From Treponema sp. (lineage in GTDB: Bacteria; Spirochaetota; Spirochaetia; Treponematales; Breznakiellaceae), in NCBI GenBank assembly GCA_031254315.1, contig JAIRUQ010000111.1, forward strand, positions 1 through 64,000: a DNA stretch of 64,000 nucleotides. Direction: 5' to 3'. The position numbers and the translations under genes are program-made. The notes under the pieces are model-generated. The model was not told the DNA's origin. It saw only the letters and a list, made by a program, of their open reading frames with translations, and did no database searches. Below, piece after piece: positions 33,203 through 41,715 of this stretch (positions are counted from its first letter, which is position 1; each line of letters opens with the position of its first letter).

Positions 33203-33864
33203 TCAGAATCTCCTTCAGAAATCTCAGCTTCTTTTGAATACAGCTCATACGAGCGTCCTTTTTTTGTTCGGGTAATGTAACCTAATCTATCCATAAAATA
33301 TAAGGCATAATAGACATCATCTTTTGAAATTTTTCGATTGTAATATTGTATTTGTCCCCAAGTCTCAAGTGGATCAAGTCTTTTCGTAATTTCTGATTGT
33401 AGTATGCCAGGATTTTGTTTTATTCCCTTAATCAAGCCCTCGGCGAGTTTGTGAAAAACAGGATCACGGCTTACGAACTCTTCATATTGTTTGTCGATGA
33501 CTTTATATTCATCCGTTTCTTTTAGATCACGCATACATTCCATGCACTGCGTATAATGCATTCTTGCACCAAGAAAATCCCCAGCAAGTTCTTTGTTTAT
33601 GGCATTGTTCAAATGATGCAAGGCTTCAGTAGGTAGTTTGTTTATTATTTCGGGACTGATCTCACTATCTAATAATTCCGCTCTCTTTTTACTTTTTCTT
33701 ATAAACAAAAAAATTATAATTCCAATTATGATGACCGCAATGCCAATAAATATTATTGAGTTTTCTTTAATAAAATCAAAGACGGCTATGATAACAGCAA
33801 CGATAGCAATAAAAGCATATCCAAGTAATTGGAATCTCTTTTTTCCACGAACTCTCATAATCAC
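33199..33864 (-). CDS. Membrane protein with C-terminal winged helix
   Basis: A 221-residue protein with two membrane segments near the N-terminus (about residues 13-30 and 38-55), a helical middle (EALHHLNNAINKELAGDFLG, TPR-like) and a C-terminal winged-helix-like part (SKDDVYYALYFMDRLGYITR). Its start overlaps the repressor stop (33861-33864), so it is cotranscribed with the repressor and should be made in the lysogen. Possible roles are immunity or superinfection exclusion; this is inferred from position only. Confidence 0.6.
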   Translation of the reverse strand: MIMRVRGKKRFQLLGYAFIAIVAVIIAVFDFIKENSIIFIGIAVIIIGIIIFLFIRKSKKRAELLDSEISPEIINKLPTEALHHLNNAINKELAGDFLGARMHYTQCMECMRDLKETDEYKVIDKQYEEFVSRDPVFHKLAEGLIKGIKQNPGILQSEITKRLDPLETWGQIQYYNRKISKDDVYYALYFMDRLGYITRTKKGRSYELYSKEAEISEGDSE

Positions 33865-34643
33865 TCCATGTTCTTTATTGCGTAATGTACACGCCCGATA
33901 ATATCAAAGTCCTGACTTTCTTCAGGTTCTTCCCGTGTCGGGTACTTTGGATTATCGGAAATGATTACTATTTTACCCGGCGCTTTAGTAATTCTCTTTA
34001 CAAAGCCATCGCCGCCCATGCGTAGGGCGTATATTCCTTCACCTGACCAGCCGTAAGAGTCACAGACAACTAAATCGCCGCGCTCAAGCGTTGGGTACAT
34101 ACTATCGCCTTCTACAGTCAAAGCCGCAAGATTTTTTCCAAATTTTGCAAGGCTGGACGGCACAGGTATTAAGGCTGAAACTTCATCATCATTAGGCAAT
34201 TCCTGACCGTTACCGGCGGATAGTTTTTGGTTCAAGAGAGGGATAACAAAAGCGTTTTTTATATTTTCAATGTTACCATAATTATAGATAGGTATTTCAC
34301 TTGTTTTTTTATAAGGTGAAGGATGATCATCAACAGCCTTTATTATTTTTATAATATCAGTCAAAGGTGTCTCTAAATCGAAGGCTCCGGTTTTTATAAT
34401 ATCTAGCCTTCTTTGCAGTTCTTGTTTTTTTACCTCTGGCCAATCATCTATGGAACTTGTATTTATTCCCTTTATTGTATAACCCTTCTCAGCCAAAGAC
34501 AAAAATACGTCCATTTTGGGGCGTGTTTGCCCTCTTTCATATCCAGACCATGTAGTTTGAGGTATTCCAAGCATTTCAGCGAATTCTCGCTGTGATTTCC
34601 CACTGTTTTTTCTTAAATCTGTTAGTACTTGAGCTAAATCCAT
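33861..34643 (-). CDS. CI/LexA-like prophage repressor
   Basis: A 260-residue protein. An N-terminal XRE HTH (REFAEMLGIPQTTWSGYERG) spans about residues 5-60. The C-terminal S24 peptidase domain has Ser181 in EGDSMYPTL and Lys216 in FVKRITK; Ala143-Gly144 is a possible self-cleavage site. It should keep lysogeny and be removed by autocleavage after DNA damage. This plan is lambda CI-like rather than Mu c-like. It diverges from the ner-like gene, with three similar operators around the start. Confidence 0.9.
   Translation of the reverse strand: MDLAQVLTDLRKNSGKSQREFAEMLGIPQTTWSGYERGQTRPKMDVFLSLAEKGYTIKGINTSSIDDWPEVKKQELQRRLDIIKTGAFDLETPLTDIIKIIKAVDDHPSPYKKTSEIPIYNYGNIENIKNAFVIPLLNQKLSAGNGQELPNDDEVSALIPVPSSLAKFGKNLAALTVEGDSMYPTLERGDLVVCDSYGWSGEGIYALRMGGDGFVKRITKAPGKIVIISDNPKYPTREEPEESQDFDIIGRVHYAIKNME
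34579..34590. promoter_or_regulatory. Operator-like site inside the repressor gene
   Basis: GCGAATTCTCGC, a match to the two sites at 34659 and 34681, lies within the first codons of the repressor gene. It could be an autoregulatory site. Confidence 0.5.
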
Positions 34644-34658
34644 TTTTTTCCAGTTTTA

Positions 34659-34692
34659 GCGAAAATTCGCTTGACAGTGAGCGAAAACTCGT
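34659..34692. promoter_or_regulatory. Two repressor operators, 22 bp apart
   Basis: GCGAAAATTCGC (34659-34670) and GCGAAAACTCGT (34681-34692) share the form GCGAA-N2-TCGC. Their starts are 22 bp apart, two helical turns, so bound proteins would lie on the same face. The first touches the -35 box and the second lies in the spacer of the early promoter. Confidence 0.75.
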
Positions 34693-34699
34693 TAATAAT
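34671..34699 (+). promoter_or_regulatory. Early promoter of the transposition operon
   Basis: TTGACA at 34671-34676, a 17-bp spacer and AATAAT at 34694-34699 make a good sigma-70 promoter reading towards the ner-like gene. Repressor bound at the operators would block it. Confidence 0.75.
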
Positions 34700-34815
34700 A
34701 AACTAGACAGTCAAAATATAGACTTGACTGCTAAAAAAAGATTGAGGGGGCGGACACAAACCAATCCCCTCAATCCCAAATCCAACCAACCCCGTTAAGG
34801 GGGAAGGAGCTAATT

Positions 34816-35085
34816 ATGGCACGGAAACTAAGCCGCGCGAGGAGGAAAGCTATGGGAATCACCATAACTCCCCGGACAGGATTCTGGATTCAGTATCAAC
34901 TGAAACTCCGGAATTTCACACTTACGGCAATCGCCCAAAAAGCGAATGTCTCAATTGGAATGATAACACATTTTCTAAAAGGACGCAAGAATTCGGAAAA
35001 GGTCAAAAAGGCTTTAACCGAGAATCTCGGCTACGAGACCTTTGAGAAGCTGATAGCCGCAAGCCGTGGCAAGGAGGCGGTATGA
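34816..35085 (+). CDS. Ner-like HTH regulator
   Basis: An 89-residue basic DNA-binding protein with an HTH at about residues 33-65 (LTAIAQKANVSIGMITHFLK). It is first in the early operon, opposite the repressor, as Ner and Cro are in their phages, so it probably turns down early and repressor transcription. AAGGAG lies upstream. Its end overlaps the next gene by 4 bases. Confidence 0.75.
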   Translation: MARKLSRARRKAMGITITPRTGFWIQYQLKLRNFTLTAIAQKANVSIGMITHFLKGRKNSEKVKKALTENLGYETFEKLIAASRGKEAV

Positions 35086-35366
35086 GCGATAACAAATACA
35101 AACTATTCCGCAATTACATGGTCAATGAGCTGGGTATAAGCCGCGAAGACATAAAGGAATGGACAATGCAAGCCGTCAAGGAAACGGTTGAAAAGGAACT
35201 GCGGGGAATTGAAGTTAACAAAAAGGCGGAGGAAGTTGCGGAACGGATTGTTAATCGCAACATATCTAATTATGCCTTTCAAAAGGAAGTAGTAGCAGAG
35301 GCGGTAACAAACCTAATAAACGACTTGGTAAAAATCAGAATTGAGTTAAGGGGGGATCAAAGATGA
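35082..35366 (+). CDS. Early phage protein of unknown function
   Basis: A 94-residue, mostly helical and charged protein with no family I recognise. It overlaps its neighbours by 4 bases on both sides, which places it firmly in the early operon. Confidence 0.6.
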   Translation: MSDNKYKLFRNYMVNELGISREDIKEWTMQAVKETVEKELRGIEVNKKAEEVAERIVNRNISNYAFQKEVVAEAVTNLINDLVKIRIELRGDQR

Positions 35367-35965
35367 GTAAGAAAGAATTTATGACAGACAGCCAAGGACG
35401 GCAAGTACCGGCTGATCTGGTCAAAGACATCGACAAAAAGCGTGACGAAACAGTCCGCCGGATCGCAGATGAAGCGATGAAAATGAAAAGCGTCCTTTTG
35501 GACTTCAAAAACAAAATTCGCGCTGACATTGAAAAGTTTGTTGAAATGTCAGCCGCTAAGTACGGATTAAAGTGGGGAGGCAAAAAAGGAAACATCACCC
35601 TAACATCCTATGACGGTCAATTCAAACTTGTTGTTGCCATGAATGACAACATCACATTTGATGAGCGTCTGCAGGTAGCTCGTGGGCTGATTGACAAGTG
35701 TATAAAAAAATGGAGTTCCGGCGCACGGCAGGAAATCCGTGTGCTTGTCAATGACGCATTTCAGGTAGACAAGCAGGGAAAAATTTCTACCGCTCGCGTT
35801 CTGGGTCTGCGCCGTCTTGATATTACAGATACAGACTGGCAGAAGGCAATGACAGCTATCACGGAAAGCGTCCAGATCACAGGAACCAAGCAGTACCTTC
35901 GCGTTTATGAGCGCGATGCCAACGGGGAGTATCAAAACATTCCCCTTGATGTAGCGGCGTTGTAG
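35363..35965 (+). CDS. DUF3164 early protein
   Basis: A 200-residue protein of DUF3164, a family found in the early region of Mu-like phages. Typical segments are DSQGRQVPADLVKDIDKKRD at the start and GGKKGNITLTSYDGQFKLVV in the middle. Its function has not been settled. Its place between ner and the transposase gene is usual for the group. Confidence 0.85.
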   Translation: MSKKEFMTDSQGRQVPADLVKDIDKKRDETVRRIADEAMKMKSVLLDFKNKIRADIEKFVEMSAAKYGLKWGGKKGNITLTSYDGQFKLVVAMNDNITFDERLQVARGLIDKCIKKWSSGARQEIRVLVNDAFQVDKQGKISTARVLGLRRLDITDTDWQKAMTAITESVQITGTKQYLRVYERDANGEYQNIPLDVAAL

Positions 35966-35974
35966 GAGGCTGGT

Positions 35975-36103
35975 ATGGGAGGGTTCATATTCAGACTTGG
36001 CGTTCGTCTTAAAGACAAGGGCGAACAGTGGAGATGCGACTGGCTTATCAGGCTGGGACTAAACATAAAAGAGAGGGCGTTAAGGTATGGAAAAATCAAG
36101 TAG
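35975..36103 (+). CDS. Small basic early protein
   Basis: A 42-residue frame with TAGGAGG 5-6 nt before its ATG. It is basic (FRLGVRLKDKGEQWRCDWLI) and overlaps the next gene by 17 bases. The good ribosome site and tight packing support it; function unknown. Confidence 0.5.
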   Translation: MGGFIFRLGVRLKDKGEQWRCDWLIRLGLNIKERALRYGKIK

Positions 36104-36374
36104 AATTTTTGAAATTATCCGCCTGTTATGCGACAACCATGTTTCGGGTCTTACAAACAAAGAGATTGCCCTGCGTCTTAAAACAAGCGAAGCGAATGTA
36201 TGCCGTGATATGGCGCTTTTTAAAAACTACGATTGGGTTGTCCAAGGAAACGGAGCAAGGTGGCGTTTATCGCCAACCTTTGGAGGATTTGCCGGGCGCA
36301 TCATGCGCTCGTATAACGAGGCAAAACTGCGCTTGACAGAAGAAGAAGCGCGGTACGCCGCCGAAATGCAGTAA
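36087..36374 (+). CDS. Winged-helix early regulator
   Basis: A 95-residue protein with an IclR-type winged-helix start (SSRIFEIIRLLCDNHVSGLT, NKEIALRLKTSEANVCRDMA). It should bind DNA. Its target and its role in the early operon are unknown. Confidence 0.65.
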   Translation: MEKSSRIFEIIRLLCDNHVSGLTNKEIALRLKTSEANVCRDMALFKNYDWVVQGNGARWRLSPTFGGFAGRIMRSYNEAKLRLTEEEARYAAEMQ

Positions 36375-36384
36375 GGAGAAATGT

Positions 36385-37236
36385 ATGGGTAGAAGAAAAA
36401 ATGTAATTGCACCTGAAACAAAGGCTTTGGACAAGATGCAAGCTGACAGGGAAAATGCTGATCAGCTTTGGGGGGACGGACTTCCTTTTGACCAGTTTCG
36501 TCTGGAAGCAAAACTAAAATCGAGAAACAGTGTTACTGCCGAATTTATGATTCAAAACGGCAGGGATTATCACTGGTTGAAAGCGTATATTCCTCATGGA
36601 GAATTCGAAAAGGCTATAAAACGTACCGGAGTATCGTGTACATGGGCATACTATTGTATGCGGGCAACGGATATGTTTGCCAAATCTTCACACGGTGAAG
36701 ATTTGGAGCTAAATTTCCGCCAAATTAGGGCGCTCACTGTCCTTGAAAAGCCTGTTGTTGATGAATATCTTGGCGGAGGTTCTCTTGGCGACATTCCCCA
36801 TGATGAGGTTTCCCAAATGACAGGGGGGGAACTTGAAAAAGAAACCCGAAGACTGCGGGAAAAACTGAAAAGGACAGAGTCCGTTTTCAAAGAGAAAAAC
36901 AGGCAAAAAGACGAACAGATTGCAACGCTGGAATTGGAGGCAGAAGAATGTCGCCATCTTTCAAAAAAAGAAATGGCGGCAAAAAAAGCCGGTTCCGAGC
37001 TTGACAAACAACTTAAACGGTTCAACGCTCCATTACAAGATGCCATTTTCGCAATGAACCAATGCATCGATATAATCACCGTTATCCAACGCCTTGAGGA
37101 AATCAACTATTCCCAGCTTAACGATTTTATCTTGTATCACACCAATGCCATTGCAATGATCACGGAAACCTTTGCGGAGCTCCAGGGCGCTATCAATGAC
37201 ATACACATCGACAAGGGGGAAACAGCAGATGCCTAA
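36385..37236 (+). CDS. DUF3102-like early protein with coiled coil
   Basis: A 283-residue protein. The first half resembles DUF3102-type proteins with an HTH-like part (FEKAIKRTGVSCTWAYYCMR, then LNFRQIRALTVLEKP). Residues about 145-205 form a strongly charged coiled coil. It overlaps the next start by 8 bases. A role in phage DNA transactions is possible. Confidence 0.55.
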   Translation: MGRRKNVIAPETKALDKMQADRENADQLWGDGLPFDQFRLEAKLKSRNSVTAEFMIQNGRDYHWLKAYIPHGEFEKAIKRTGVSCTWAYYCMRATDMFAKSSHGEDLELNFRQIRALTVLEKPVVDEYLGGGSLGDIPHDEVSQMTGGELEKETRRLREKLKRTESVFKEKNRQKDEQIATLELEAEECRHLSKKEMAAKKAGSELDKQLKRFNAPLQDAIFAMNQCIDIITVIQRLEEINYSQLNDFILYHTNAIAMITETFAELQGAINDIHIDKGETADA

Positions 37237-37480
37237 ACCAAACTATAATCACTTCCTCTGGTCGGAAAGGAAAAAGAAAAACGCCATAAAAGAGGCGACA
37301 GGAAAAGTTGATAGTGAATTAACCCTTGTCGAATTGGCTTTAATGGGAGACTGGAGCGACGATCATAACGCTTATTACATTCTTTACGGGATGTTGCGCT
37401 CCGCCATGGTTCATCTTGAATCCGAATCTCCCAGTATGGCGAGAAGTATTTTAGAAAAACTTCTTGCATGGGGGGCATAG
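37229..37480 (+). CDS. Small early protein before the transposase
   Basis: An 83-residue protein starting at 37229, where AAGGGGGA lies upstream; a longer reading frame into the preceding gene is unlikely. It has a basic N-terminal part and a helical remainder (DDHNAYYILYGMLRSAMVHL). No family recognised. Confidence 0.6.
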   Translation: MPKPNYNHFLWSERKKKNAIKEATGKVDSELTLVELALMGDWSDDHNAYYILYGMLRSAMVHLESESPSMARSILEKLLAWGA

Positions 37481-37484
37481 CCTT

Positions 37485-39239
37485 ATGGAGGAATGGGTCA
37501 GGCAAATGAACGCCGCAGACAGCGGAGCTGGACGCATGACCGTCATAGAAAAAATGCGCGACCATTTTTACATATCCACCGCAAAGGCATACAAGATGCT
37601 CAAGGATGCGGGGTGGAGTTCCGGCAGGAAACGCCGGAAGGACGCTGGTTGTACCAGCCTTGGCGATGAAGAATTAAGGCTCATTGCCAATATGCAGAAA
37701 ACAAGCAAGCGCAAGAACGGCAAGGTAACTATGCCCGTAACGGTGGCGAGATCAATTCTTCAGTCTCAAGGTTTAGATGTAAACGTCAGCAACAGCCGCA
37801 TACGTGAATTGTTGCGGAACGAACAATTTTCTGCAAAGGATTTGAAAGCATCCACACCATACCAACGTATGCGGAGCGAATACCCAAACCAAATACATTT
37901 GACCGACCCTTCTAACTGCCTTCTTTATTTTTCACCTAACGGGAAGCAAAAAATTGTTGACGATCATGAACACTATAAAAACAAAAACTTCTACGAGGAC
38001 GGGAAATTGAAATGTCTGCGGTATGTGCTGACGGATCATTACTCCGCGAGTATATGTGTCCGCTACTATGAAGCGGCTGGAGAAACAGCACTGAATATGT
38101 ATAACTTCCTGTTATACGCATGGGGCATGAAGGACGATCCTTTGTACGTTTTTCATGGACTCCCAGAAATACTTGTTTGGGACAGCGGTAGCGGGAATAC
38201 CGCTCACGCAGTTACCACCGCATTGGGTGCGCTAAGAGTGAAAACAACTTCACATTTGCCGGGAAATCCTCGGGGCAAAGGGCAGGTGGAGAACGCCAAC
38301 AACATCGTAGAAACGCAGTTTGAAAGCCGCTTGCGGTTTGAGCCGGTTAACAGCCTAGACGAACTAAACGCGGCGGCTGAACGCTGGTGCGCGGCTTATA
38401 ACGCCAACATGTTGCCGCACCAGAATACCCGGCTTAACAGAAACGGCATTGCCTCAAGCCGACTCATGCTCTGGCAAAAGATACACCCCGAGCAATTGAA
38501 GGAGCTTCCCGATCTGGAAATTTGCCGTCAAATCTATTCAACAAAGATTGAAGACAGGAAAGTTGCCGGAGACCTTGCCATCAGTTTCGTACACCCCAAG
38601 ACAAAGCGATCCATGCGGTACAGCCTTGCGCATTTGCCCGGCATCATGGTGGGGCAGAACGTCAACGTCCAGCCCATCTTGGTAGATACCGAGCCTCTGA
38701 TCATTGTGAGCTATAAATTTGACGGTGAACCGTTGAGCTTTGAATGTGAACCCATTGCGTATGACGTAGCCGGTTTTGACGTTGACGCTCCAGTGTTCGG
38801 CAAGGAATACAAACGCCTGCCAGATACCATACGTGAAAAAAATGTCAAGGAACTTGAGAAACAAACAGACGGAACTGTACCGCTTGCTTTCACCGACAGA
38901 GGAAAGGGACTCAAAGCCCACAGTTACATCAATGCGGCAAGCCCCTTTATAAAACAAAGTACTGGTGAACAGATCGTGGTCATGCAGGCTGACAGCCCGC
39001 TACCCGATGCCGGAAATTCACAAACAGCCGGAACGGTTCGTACTCACGAAATTTTAATCAGCGCAACCGAAATGGCAAAGCGCATAAAGCCCGAACTCGG
39101 TTTTGTGCCTGACGGTTTCATTGAGCGGTTGAAAGCGGCGTACCCGGAAGGAGTACCGTCAAACCTGCTTAATGATTTAGTAAAAGAATACAGAGAGCCT
39201 GAAGGACAGCCCTCTGTAAAGATTCTCAAATTTGCATAA
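37485..39239 (+). CDS. MuA-like DDE transposase
   Basis: About 584 residues from the ATG at 37485; an in-frame ATG at 37464 is also possible. The N-terminal part has HTH-like segments (YISTAKAYKMLKDAGWSSG). The catalytic core shows Asp141 in IHLTDPSNC, Asp233 in LVWDSGSGNT and Glu269 in GKGQVENANN, with 35 residues between the last two as expected for an rve/DDE fold. A Mu-type beta-barrel part and a C-terminal tail follow. It should cut and join the phage ends for integration and replicative transposition. Confidence 0.92.
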   Translation: MEEWVRQMNAADSGAGRMTVIEKMRDHFYISTAKAYKMLKDAGWSSGRKRRKDAGCTSLGDEELRLIANMQKTSKRKNGKVTMPVTVARSILQSQGLDVNVSNSRIRELLRNEQFSAKDLKASTPYQRMRSEYPNQIHLTDPSNCLLYFSPNGKQKIVDDHEHYKNKNFYEDGKLKCLRYVLTDHYSASICVRYYEAAGETALNMYNFLLYAWGMKDDPLYVFHGLPEILVWDSGSGNTAHAVTTALGALRVKTTSHLPGNPRGKGQVENANNIVETQFESRLRFEPVNSLDELNAAAERWCAAYNANMLPHQNTRLNRNGIASSRLMLWQKIHPEQLKELPDLEICRQIYSTKIEDRKVAGDLAISFVHPKTKRSMRYSLAHLPGIMVGQNVNVQPILVDTEPLIIVSYKFDGEPLSFECEPIAYDVAGFDVDAPVFGKEYKRLPDTIREKNVKELEKQTDGTVPLAFTDRGKGLKAHSYINAASPFIKQSTGEQIVVMQADSPLPDAGNSQTAGTVRTHEILISATEMAKRIKPELGFVPDGFIERLKAAYPEGVPSNLLNDLVKEYREPEGQPSVKILKFA

Positions 39240-39248
39240 GGAGATTTT

Positions 39249-40106
39249 ATGTTGACACTAAAAACTTTTAAGAAGTTCGCTCTTACCTCTGATCCATTTT
39301 ATGGCGATGTGGTAAAAGCCGAGGACGTGTATCTGACTGAAGACACACGTTTTATAGCGGAATACATTTTGCAGTCCGCGAAAGCCGGAGGCATGGTCGC
39401 TCTGATCGGAGAAAGCGGAAGCGGCAAGACAACGATCCGCCGTTACGCGATTGACCGCATGGCTGTCGAAGGACAGAAGGTTCGTGTAATCACGCCGAGA
39501 TGTATAGACAAGTCGCGTCTTTCAACCAGAAACATCTGCGACGCGATAATCAATGACTGCTCGGCGGAAATGCCCCGCTCCTCAATGGAAGTCAAAGCTC
39601 GGCAAGTGGAGCGGATATTAACCAACTCCAGCCGTGCCGGTTACAGCCATGTCCTGATGATCGAAGAGGCTCACGATTTGAGCATCAGTACGCTCAAATA
39701 CCTGAAACGGTTTTGGGAGATGGAGGACGGTTACAAAAAACTGCTGTCTATCGTTTTGGTTGGTCAAATCGAAATGAAGGCGAAACTTGACGAGTCCAAG
39801 AACTGGGAAGCTCGTGAAGTGATAAGGCGCATGGAAGTTTTGGAACTGGAGCCTTTGGCAAGCGGTGAGGCAATCGCCGCCTACCTTGGCATCAAATTCA
39901 AACGTCTTGGCAAGAACCGCTCCGATATCATCAGCGATTCAGGATGCGCCGCTCTTGCGAAAAAACTTGAACGGCAGACACGGACTGGAAAGGTGTATTC
40001 AGTCGCCTGGCCATTGTTGATCAATAACTGGTGCATGAAGGCGATGAACGCCGCAACAGAACTCGGCGCAAATTGCGTTGACGCTGAAGTGGTAAACGCT
40101 TTGTAA
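39249..40106 (+). CDS. MuB-like AAA+ ATPase
   Basis: A 285-residue ATPase with Walker A GESGSGKTTIRR near residue 57 and Walker B HVLMIEEAHDLS near 137. It follows the transposase gene, as MuB does, and should choose target DNA and activate the transposase. GGAG lies just before the ATG. Length is close to MuB. Confidence 0.9.
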   Translation: MLTLKTFKKFALTSDPFYGDVVKAEDVYLTEDTRFIAEYILQSAKAGGMVALIGESGSGKTTIRRYAIDRMAVEGQKVRVITPRCIDKSRLSTRNICDAIINDCSAEMPRSSMEVKARQVERILTNSSRAGYSHVLMIEEAHDLSISTLKYLKRFWEMEDGYKKLLSIVLVGQIEMKAKLDESKNWEAREVIRRMEVLELEPLASGEAIAAYLGIKFKRLGKNRSDIISDSGCAALAKKLERQTRTGKVYSVAWPLLINNWCMKAMNAATELGANCVDAEVVNAL

Positions 40107-40128
40107 AAAATATTTATGGGAGGGAAAA

Positions 40129-40344
40129 ATGAAAATTAATCTATCTGATGAACTCATTGAAAGAGTAGAAAAGCACCTAAAAGAAACGGGGAGTCCCCAG
40201 TCTATTGAGGCGCTTATTGAAGAAGCCGCTGATCAGTATGTTGAAAGCTATCCTTGGTTTGTGGGTGATATTTGCGTTCACAACGACGAATGTATGCACC
40301 ACAAAAGCGTTGAGGATTGGAAAAGCCAACAGGGAGGGGAATGA
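40129..40344 (+). CDS. Small early protein
   Basis: A 71-residue protein. It begins KINLSDELIERVEKHLKETG, which resembles a ribbon-helix-helix or a helical dimer unit. The C-terminus has a Cys/His-rich segment (CVHNDECMHH) that might bind a metal. Function unknown. Confidence 0.5.
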   Translation: MKINLSDELIERVEKHLKETGSPQSIEALIEEAADQYVESYPWFVGDICVHNDECMHHKSVEDWKSQQGGE

Positions 40345-40347
40345 ATT

Positions 40348-40680
40348 ATGGCAAAAACTAAAATCAGAGTAGCGATAACTATTGAGGATCATTTTGTTGA
40401 ACAACTCAAACAACAAGCTGCGGAGGACGAGGTGCTTGTCTCACAGGTGATTAAGCGTTTTGTACTGAAAGCGTTGAAAGCGGCATGTGAAAATCCTGAC
40501 GCAGAAACAAAATCTTACACCTTCACGACAAAAAAATGGCGTGAAATTGAAAGTTATGCCGAGGCAAAATGCTTGGGTAAGATGGAGTTTTTTGTGCCCT
40601 TTGCTTTAGAAAGGTACATGCTCATGTATCCGCTAAAAACGTCCTCAAAACGTCAAAGAATAGAAAATATCGAAGAATGA
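40348..40680 (+). CDS. Ribbon-helix-helix-like protein
   Basis: A 110-residue protein with a beta strand then helices at the N-terminus (KIRVAITIEDHFVEQLKQQA, then VSQVIKRFVLKAL), as in ribbon-helix-helix regulators. It lies four bases after the preceding gene and before a strong hairpin. Target unknown. Confidence 0.5.
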   Translation: MAKTKIRVAITIEDHFVEQLKQQAAEDEVLVSQVIKRFVLKALKAACENPDAETKSYTFTTKKWREIESYAEAKCLGKMEFFVPFALERYMLMYPLKTSSKRQRIENIEE

Positions 40681-40685
40681 GAAAC

Positions 40686-40713
40686 AGCGCAAAAGGGGCG
40701 ACCCTTTTGCGCT
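40686..40713 (+). promoter_or_regulatory. 12-bp stem with a GCGA tetraloop
   Basis: AGCGCAAAAGGG and CCCTTTTGCGCT form a perfect 12-bp stem closed by GCGA, a GNRA-type loop. No U-run follows, so it is probably an mRNA stability or processing element between the early genes and gemA/mor. Confidence 0.6.
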
Positions 40714-40729
40714 CTGAGAGGGTATTAAA

Positions 40730-41188
40730 ATGAGGTCTGCGACTACCGAAAACAAGCGAAAAAAGCTCATCCAGTTAATTCATGTCGGTAAGGCAAAACT
40801 CGGCATGAACGATGAAGTGTACCGGGCTTTTCTTGACGGGCATTGCGGCAGGGATTCCGCCGCCAAAATGACAATACGCCAGCTTGAGAAGGCGCTTAAA
40901 GCCATGCGCACCGGCGGCTTTGAGCAATCGCCCAGCCGAGTAAAGCCGCTTGAAGTAGGGGCGGCAACTCTTGACCAGCTTGAATACATCAAAGGAATGT
41001 GGGTGGACTGCGCCCGCAATAAAAGCGATACCGCTCTTACTGCATTTGTAAAAAGAATCTGCGGCGTAGACGCTCTGCGCTTCCTTGATGTAGAGCTGGC
41101 GCAAAAGGTCATTCTGGCATTACGCGACATGATGAGAAAGGCAGGCTTCGATCCCGATACTTCAAAAAAAGACAAGGGGGTTGTATGA
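40730..41188 (+). CDS. GemA-like regulator (Mu gp16, DUF1018)
   Basis: A 152-residue protein with the DUF1018 plan: KLIQLIHVGKAKLGMNDEVY at the start, AKMTIRQLEKALKAM, and a second half beginning ATLDQLEYIKGMWVD. In Mu this family affects host gene expression and DNA supercoiling. Its end overlaps the mor-like start by 4 bases. Confidence 0.85.
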   Translation: MRSATTENKRKKLIQLIHVGKAKLGMNDEVYRAFLDGHCGRDSAAKMTIRQLEKALKAMRTGGFEQSPSRVKPLEVGAATLDQLEYIKGMWVDCARNKSDTALTAFVKRICGVDALRFLDVELAQKVILALRDMMRKAGFDPDTSKKDKGVV

Positions 41189-41646
41189 GTAAAAGCGACA
41201 ACACCCTTGCCGAGGATATGATTATCCTGTGCAGTTCCGCTGTGGGAGAACAAACCGCCCAGCGGGGCATAAGGGCATTGTGCCGCTATTTCGGCGGACA
41301 GATGGTCTTTTTCCCGGCAAAGAAAGATTCAGGAAGGAGCGCGGAGAAAATACGCGGAGTGCTTGCAGACGCAGTTGGAGACAAACCAGCGCAGGAAATG
41401 CTGGACAAGTTAATGTTCCGCTTTGGCGGCTTGCAAATCTACGTTCCGCTTGAGCGTTGCGCGTTCAGAAAAATCATCTCTCTTGAAATCTATGAACGGA
41501 ATTTCTCGCAGGGCGTGTCTATAAACACCTTAGCCCGTGAGTACAACATCAGTTTTACTTTTGCGTACACACTCTGGAGAGAAGGTAATCGTGAAAAATT
41601 CCATAAAACGATGCCCTACCTGCCATTTTCTGAATTTTTACATTAA
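41185..41646 (+). CDS. Mor-family late/middle transcription activator
   Basis: A 153-residue protein of the Mor/C family. ALCRYFGGQMVFFPAKKD and FGGLQIYVPLERCAFRK lie in the dimer part, and the C-terminal HTH is SINTLAREYNISFTFAYTLW. Mu has both Mor and C; I see only one member here, so this protein may switch on the late operons directly. Confidence 0.87.
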   Translation: MSKSDNTLAEDMIILCSSAVGEQTAQRGIRALCRYFGGQMVFFPAKKDSGRSAEKIRGVLADAVGDKPAQEMLDKLMFRFGGLQIYVPLERCAFRKIISLEIYERNFSQGVSINTLAREYNISFTFAYTLWREGNREKFHKTMPYLPFSEFLH

Positions 41647-41681
41647 TTCCGATTATAGGAAAATCGCCAAATTTTGTTTGT

Positions 41682-41715
41682 AGACTGCCTGCATGGAAAC
41701 AGGCAGTCTTTTTTT
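41682..41715 (+). terminator. Strong rho-independent terminator overlapping the next start codon
   Basis: AGACTGCCTG and CAGGCAGTCT form a perfect 10-bp stem with an 8-nt loop, followed by seven T. The ATG proposed for the protease/scaffold gene lies in the loop. It should end early transcripts after the mor-like gene. Confidence 0.85.
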
